A stretch of DNA of 5,132 nt from Phycisphaerae bacterium (lineage in GTDB: Bacteria > Planctomycetota > Phycisphaerae > Sedimentisphaerales > Anaerohalosphaeraceae). Positions 4,171 through 5,132 of this stretch are shown here, one piece after another. How positions within the stretch are numbered: position 1 is the stretch's first letter; each line of letters starts with the position of its first letter. The notes under the pieces are model-generated. The model had not been told where the DNA came from and searched no databases. It worked only from the letters and a program-made list of their open reading frames with translations. Both the position numbers and the translations under genes were made by a program. The stretch spans positions 1 to 5,132 of the forward strand of contig JAIPFN010000084.1 in the NCBI GenBank assembly GCA_021736615.1, written 5' to 3'.

Positions 4171-5132
4171 ATGAAGCGTCGTGATTTTTTGAAGGGTTGT
4201 TTTGTTGGGCTTGGTGGTGTTGCCGTTGGCGGTTTGGTTAGTGATTCCGCGGCGATGTCGATTGTTGGGGCAGGTAATAAGACCAAAAAGCCTAATGTGC
4301 TTCTTATCCTTGCTGACGATATGGGGTACTCGGACGCTGAGTGTTATGGCGGCGATGTTAAGACACCTAACCTTAACGCTCTTGCTGAAAACGGGGTTCG
4401 TTATAGTCAGCATTACTCTACCGGTCGCTGCTGGCCGTCTCGTGCGTGCATACTGACGGGCTATTATGCCCAACAGTGCGGTCGCGACCCTATCGAAGGT
4501 ATCCTTAAGAGCAACAGGCCTGCATGGGCGCCGCTGCTGCCGGAGATGCTTAAGCCCTACGGTTACAAATCATATCACACGGGCAAATGGCATATCGACG
4601 GCAGTCCGAAAGAAGCGGGATTTGATCGCGATTGGGGCGCCAAAGAATCCGGACGCCAATGCGACGACGACCGCTATTTTAACTCCAAACCATGGACCGA
4701 AGATGAGCTTTCGGCACCTGTTAAAGAGGGCCAGCCGTACTATTCGACCGTCGGTATCGCAGACCATTCCATCGCCTGCCTGAAACTGCATAAGAAAAAT
4801 CATCCAGACAAACCGTTCTTTAAGTATACGGCGTTTTACTCGCCGCACTTCCCGCTGCACGCGATGCAGAAGGATATCGATAAATACCGCGACGCATACC
4901 TGGAAGGCTGGGATGTTATTCGCGCCCGCAGGCTAAAAAAGATGACGGAAATCGGGCTGGTTGACTGCAAGCTTTCTGAAAGGCAAACCGATGTCGTTCC
5001 GGTGTGGAATTTGTCCGGCGAAAAGCTTAAAGAAAACATCGGCGAAGGCGAAGCGCCAAAAGCGGTTGCATGGGAGACTCTAACCGATGAACAGAAAAGG
5101 TTCCAGGCGACTAAGATGGCTATCCATGCGGC
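4171..5132 (+). CDS. Tat-exported formylglycine sulfatase, N-terminal part
   Basis: The first 320 codons of a type I sulfatase (alkaline phosphatase superfamily, Pfam Sulfatase) are present; the C-terminus lies beyond the right edge. The start KRRDFLK followed by a Gly-rich hydrophobic stretch (9-22) is a twin-arginine signal, so the enzyme is exported folded. The catalytic domain begins at PNVLLILADDMGYSD, where Asp49 and Asp50 are the expected calcium ligands. CWPSRACILTG (87-97) is the sulfatase signature; Cys87 should be oxidised to formylglycine in the cytoplasm before export. TGKWH (137-141) supplies the conserved Lys and His, and SPHFPLH (224-230) another active-site His. GWDVIRARR and MAIHA are also typical of planctomycete arylsulfatase-like enzymes. 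It would hydrolyse sulfate esters, likely on polysaccharides; the substrate cannot be read from sequence. The Trp after the catalytic Cys is bulkier than the small residue of textbook motifs. Confidence 0.95.
   Translation, partial: MKRRDFLKGCFVGLGGVAVGGLVSDSAAMSIVGAGNKTKKPNVLLILADDMGYSDAECYGGDVKTPNLNALAENGVRYSQHYSTGRCWPSRACILTGYYAQQCGRDPIEGILKSNRPAWAPLLPEMLKPYGYKSYHTGKWHIDGSPKEAGFDRDWGAKESGRQCDDDRYFNSKPWTEDELSAPVKEGQPYYSTVGIADHSIACLKLHKKNHPDKPFFKYTAFYSPHFPLHAMQKDIDKYRDAYLEGWDVIRARRLKKMTEIGLVDCKLSERQTDVVPVWNLSGEKLKENIGEGEAPKAVAWETLTDEQKRFQATKMAIHA

Overview
The window looks like a piece of a Planctomycetota chromosome, probably from the Phycisphaerae side. This is inference. It rests on a Tat-exported sulfatase, a secreted beta-propeller protein ending in a dockerin-like EF-hand pair, and a secreted protein starting its mature part with a DDFESYD motif, a combination common in that phylum. 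No rRNA, tRNA, CRISPR array, transposase or phage gene was seen.

Layout. (1) Positions 1-213, minus strand: the N-terminal 71 codons of a secreted protein of unknown function, running off the left edge. (2) Positions 214-605: a 392-base divergent intergenic region. On the minus strand it holds a consensus promoter (484-456), a possible 48-codon ORF (398-252), a tetraloop hairpin (302-283) and an intrinsic-terminator-like hairpin with a U9 tract (267-237), placed just before the ribosome binding site of the leftward gene. On the plus strand it holds the aspS promoter (534-562), whose 17-base spacer contains eight consecutive G. (3) Positions 606-2411, plus: aspS, a complete bacterial-type aspartyl-tRNA synthetase with residues suggesting a non-discriminating enzyme. 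(4) Positions 2412-2655: a gap with a weak terminator candidate and a promoter for the next gene. (5) Positions 2656-4077, plus: a secreted seven-repeat FG-GAP beta-propeller with a C-terminal dockerin-like domain, clearly more AT-rich than its neighbours. (6) Positions 4171-5132, plus: the N-terminal 320 codons of a Tat-dependent formylglycine sulfatase, cut by the right edge.

aspS is housekeeping and seems functionally unrelated to its neighbours. The three exported proteins fit a lifestyle of extracellular polysaccharide handling: the sulfatase would desulfate glycans, and the propeller-dockerin protein is a plausible surface or complex-bound binding protein. Nothing in the sequence proves that they act together.

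The most interesting signals are the structured leader with its small ORF upstream of the leftward secreted gene, and the G8 tract inside the aspS promoter spacer. I did not find a clear new multi-gene system.
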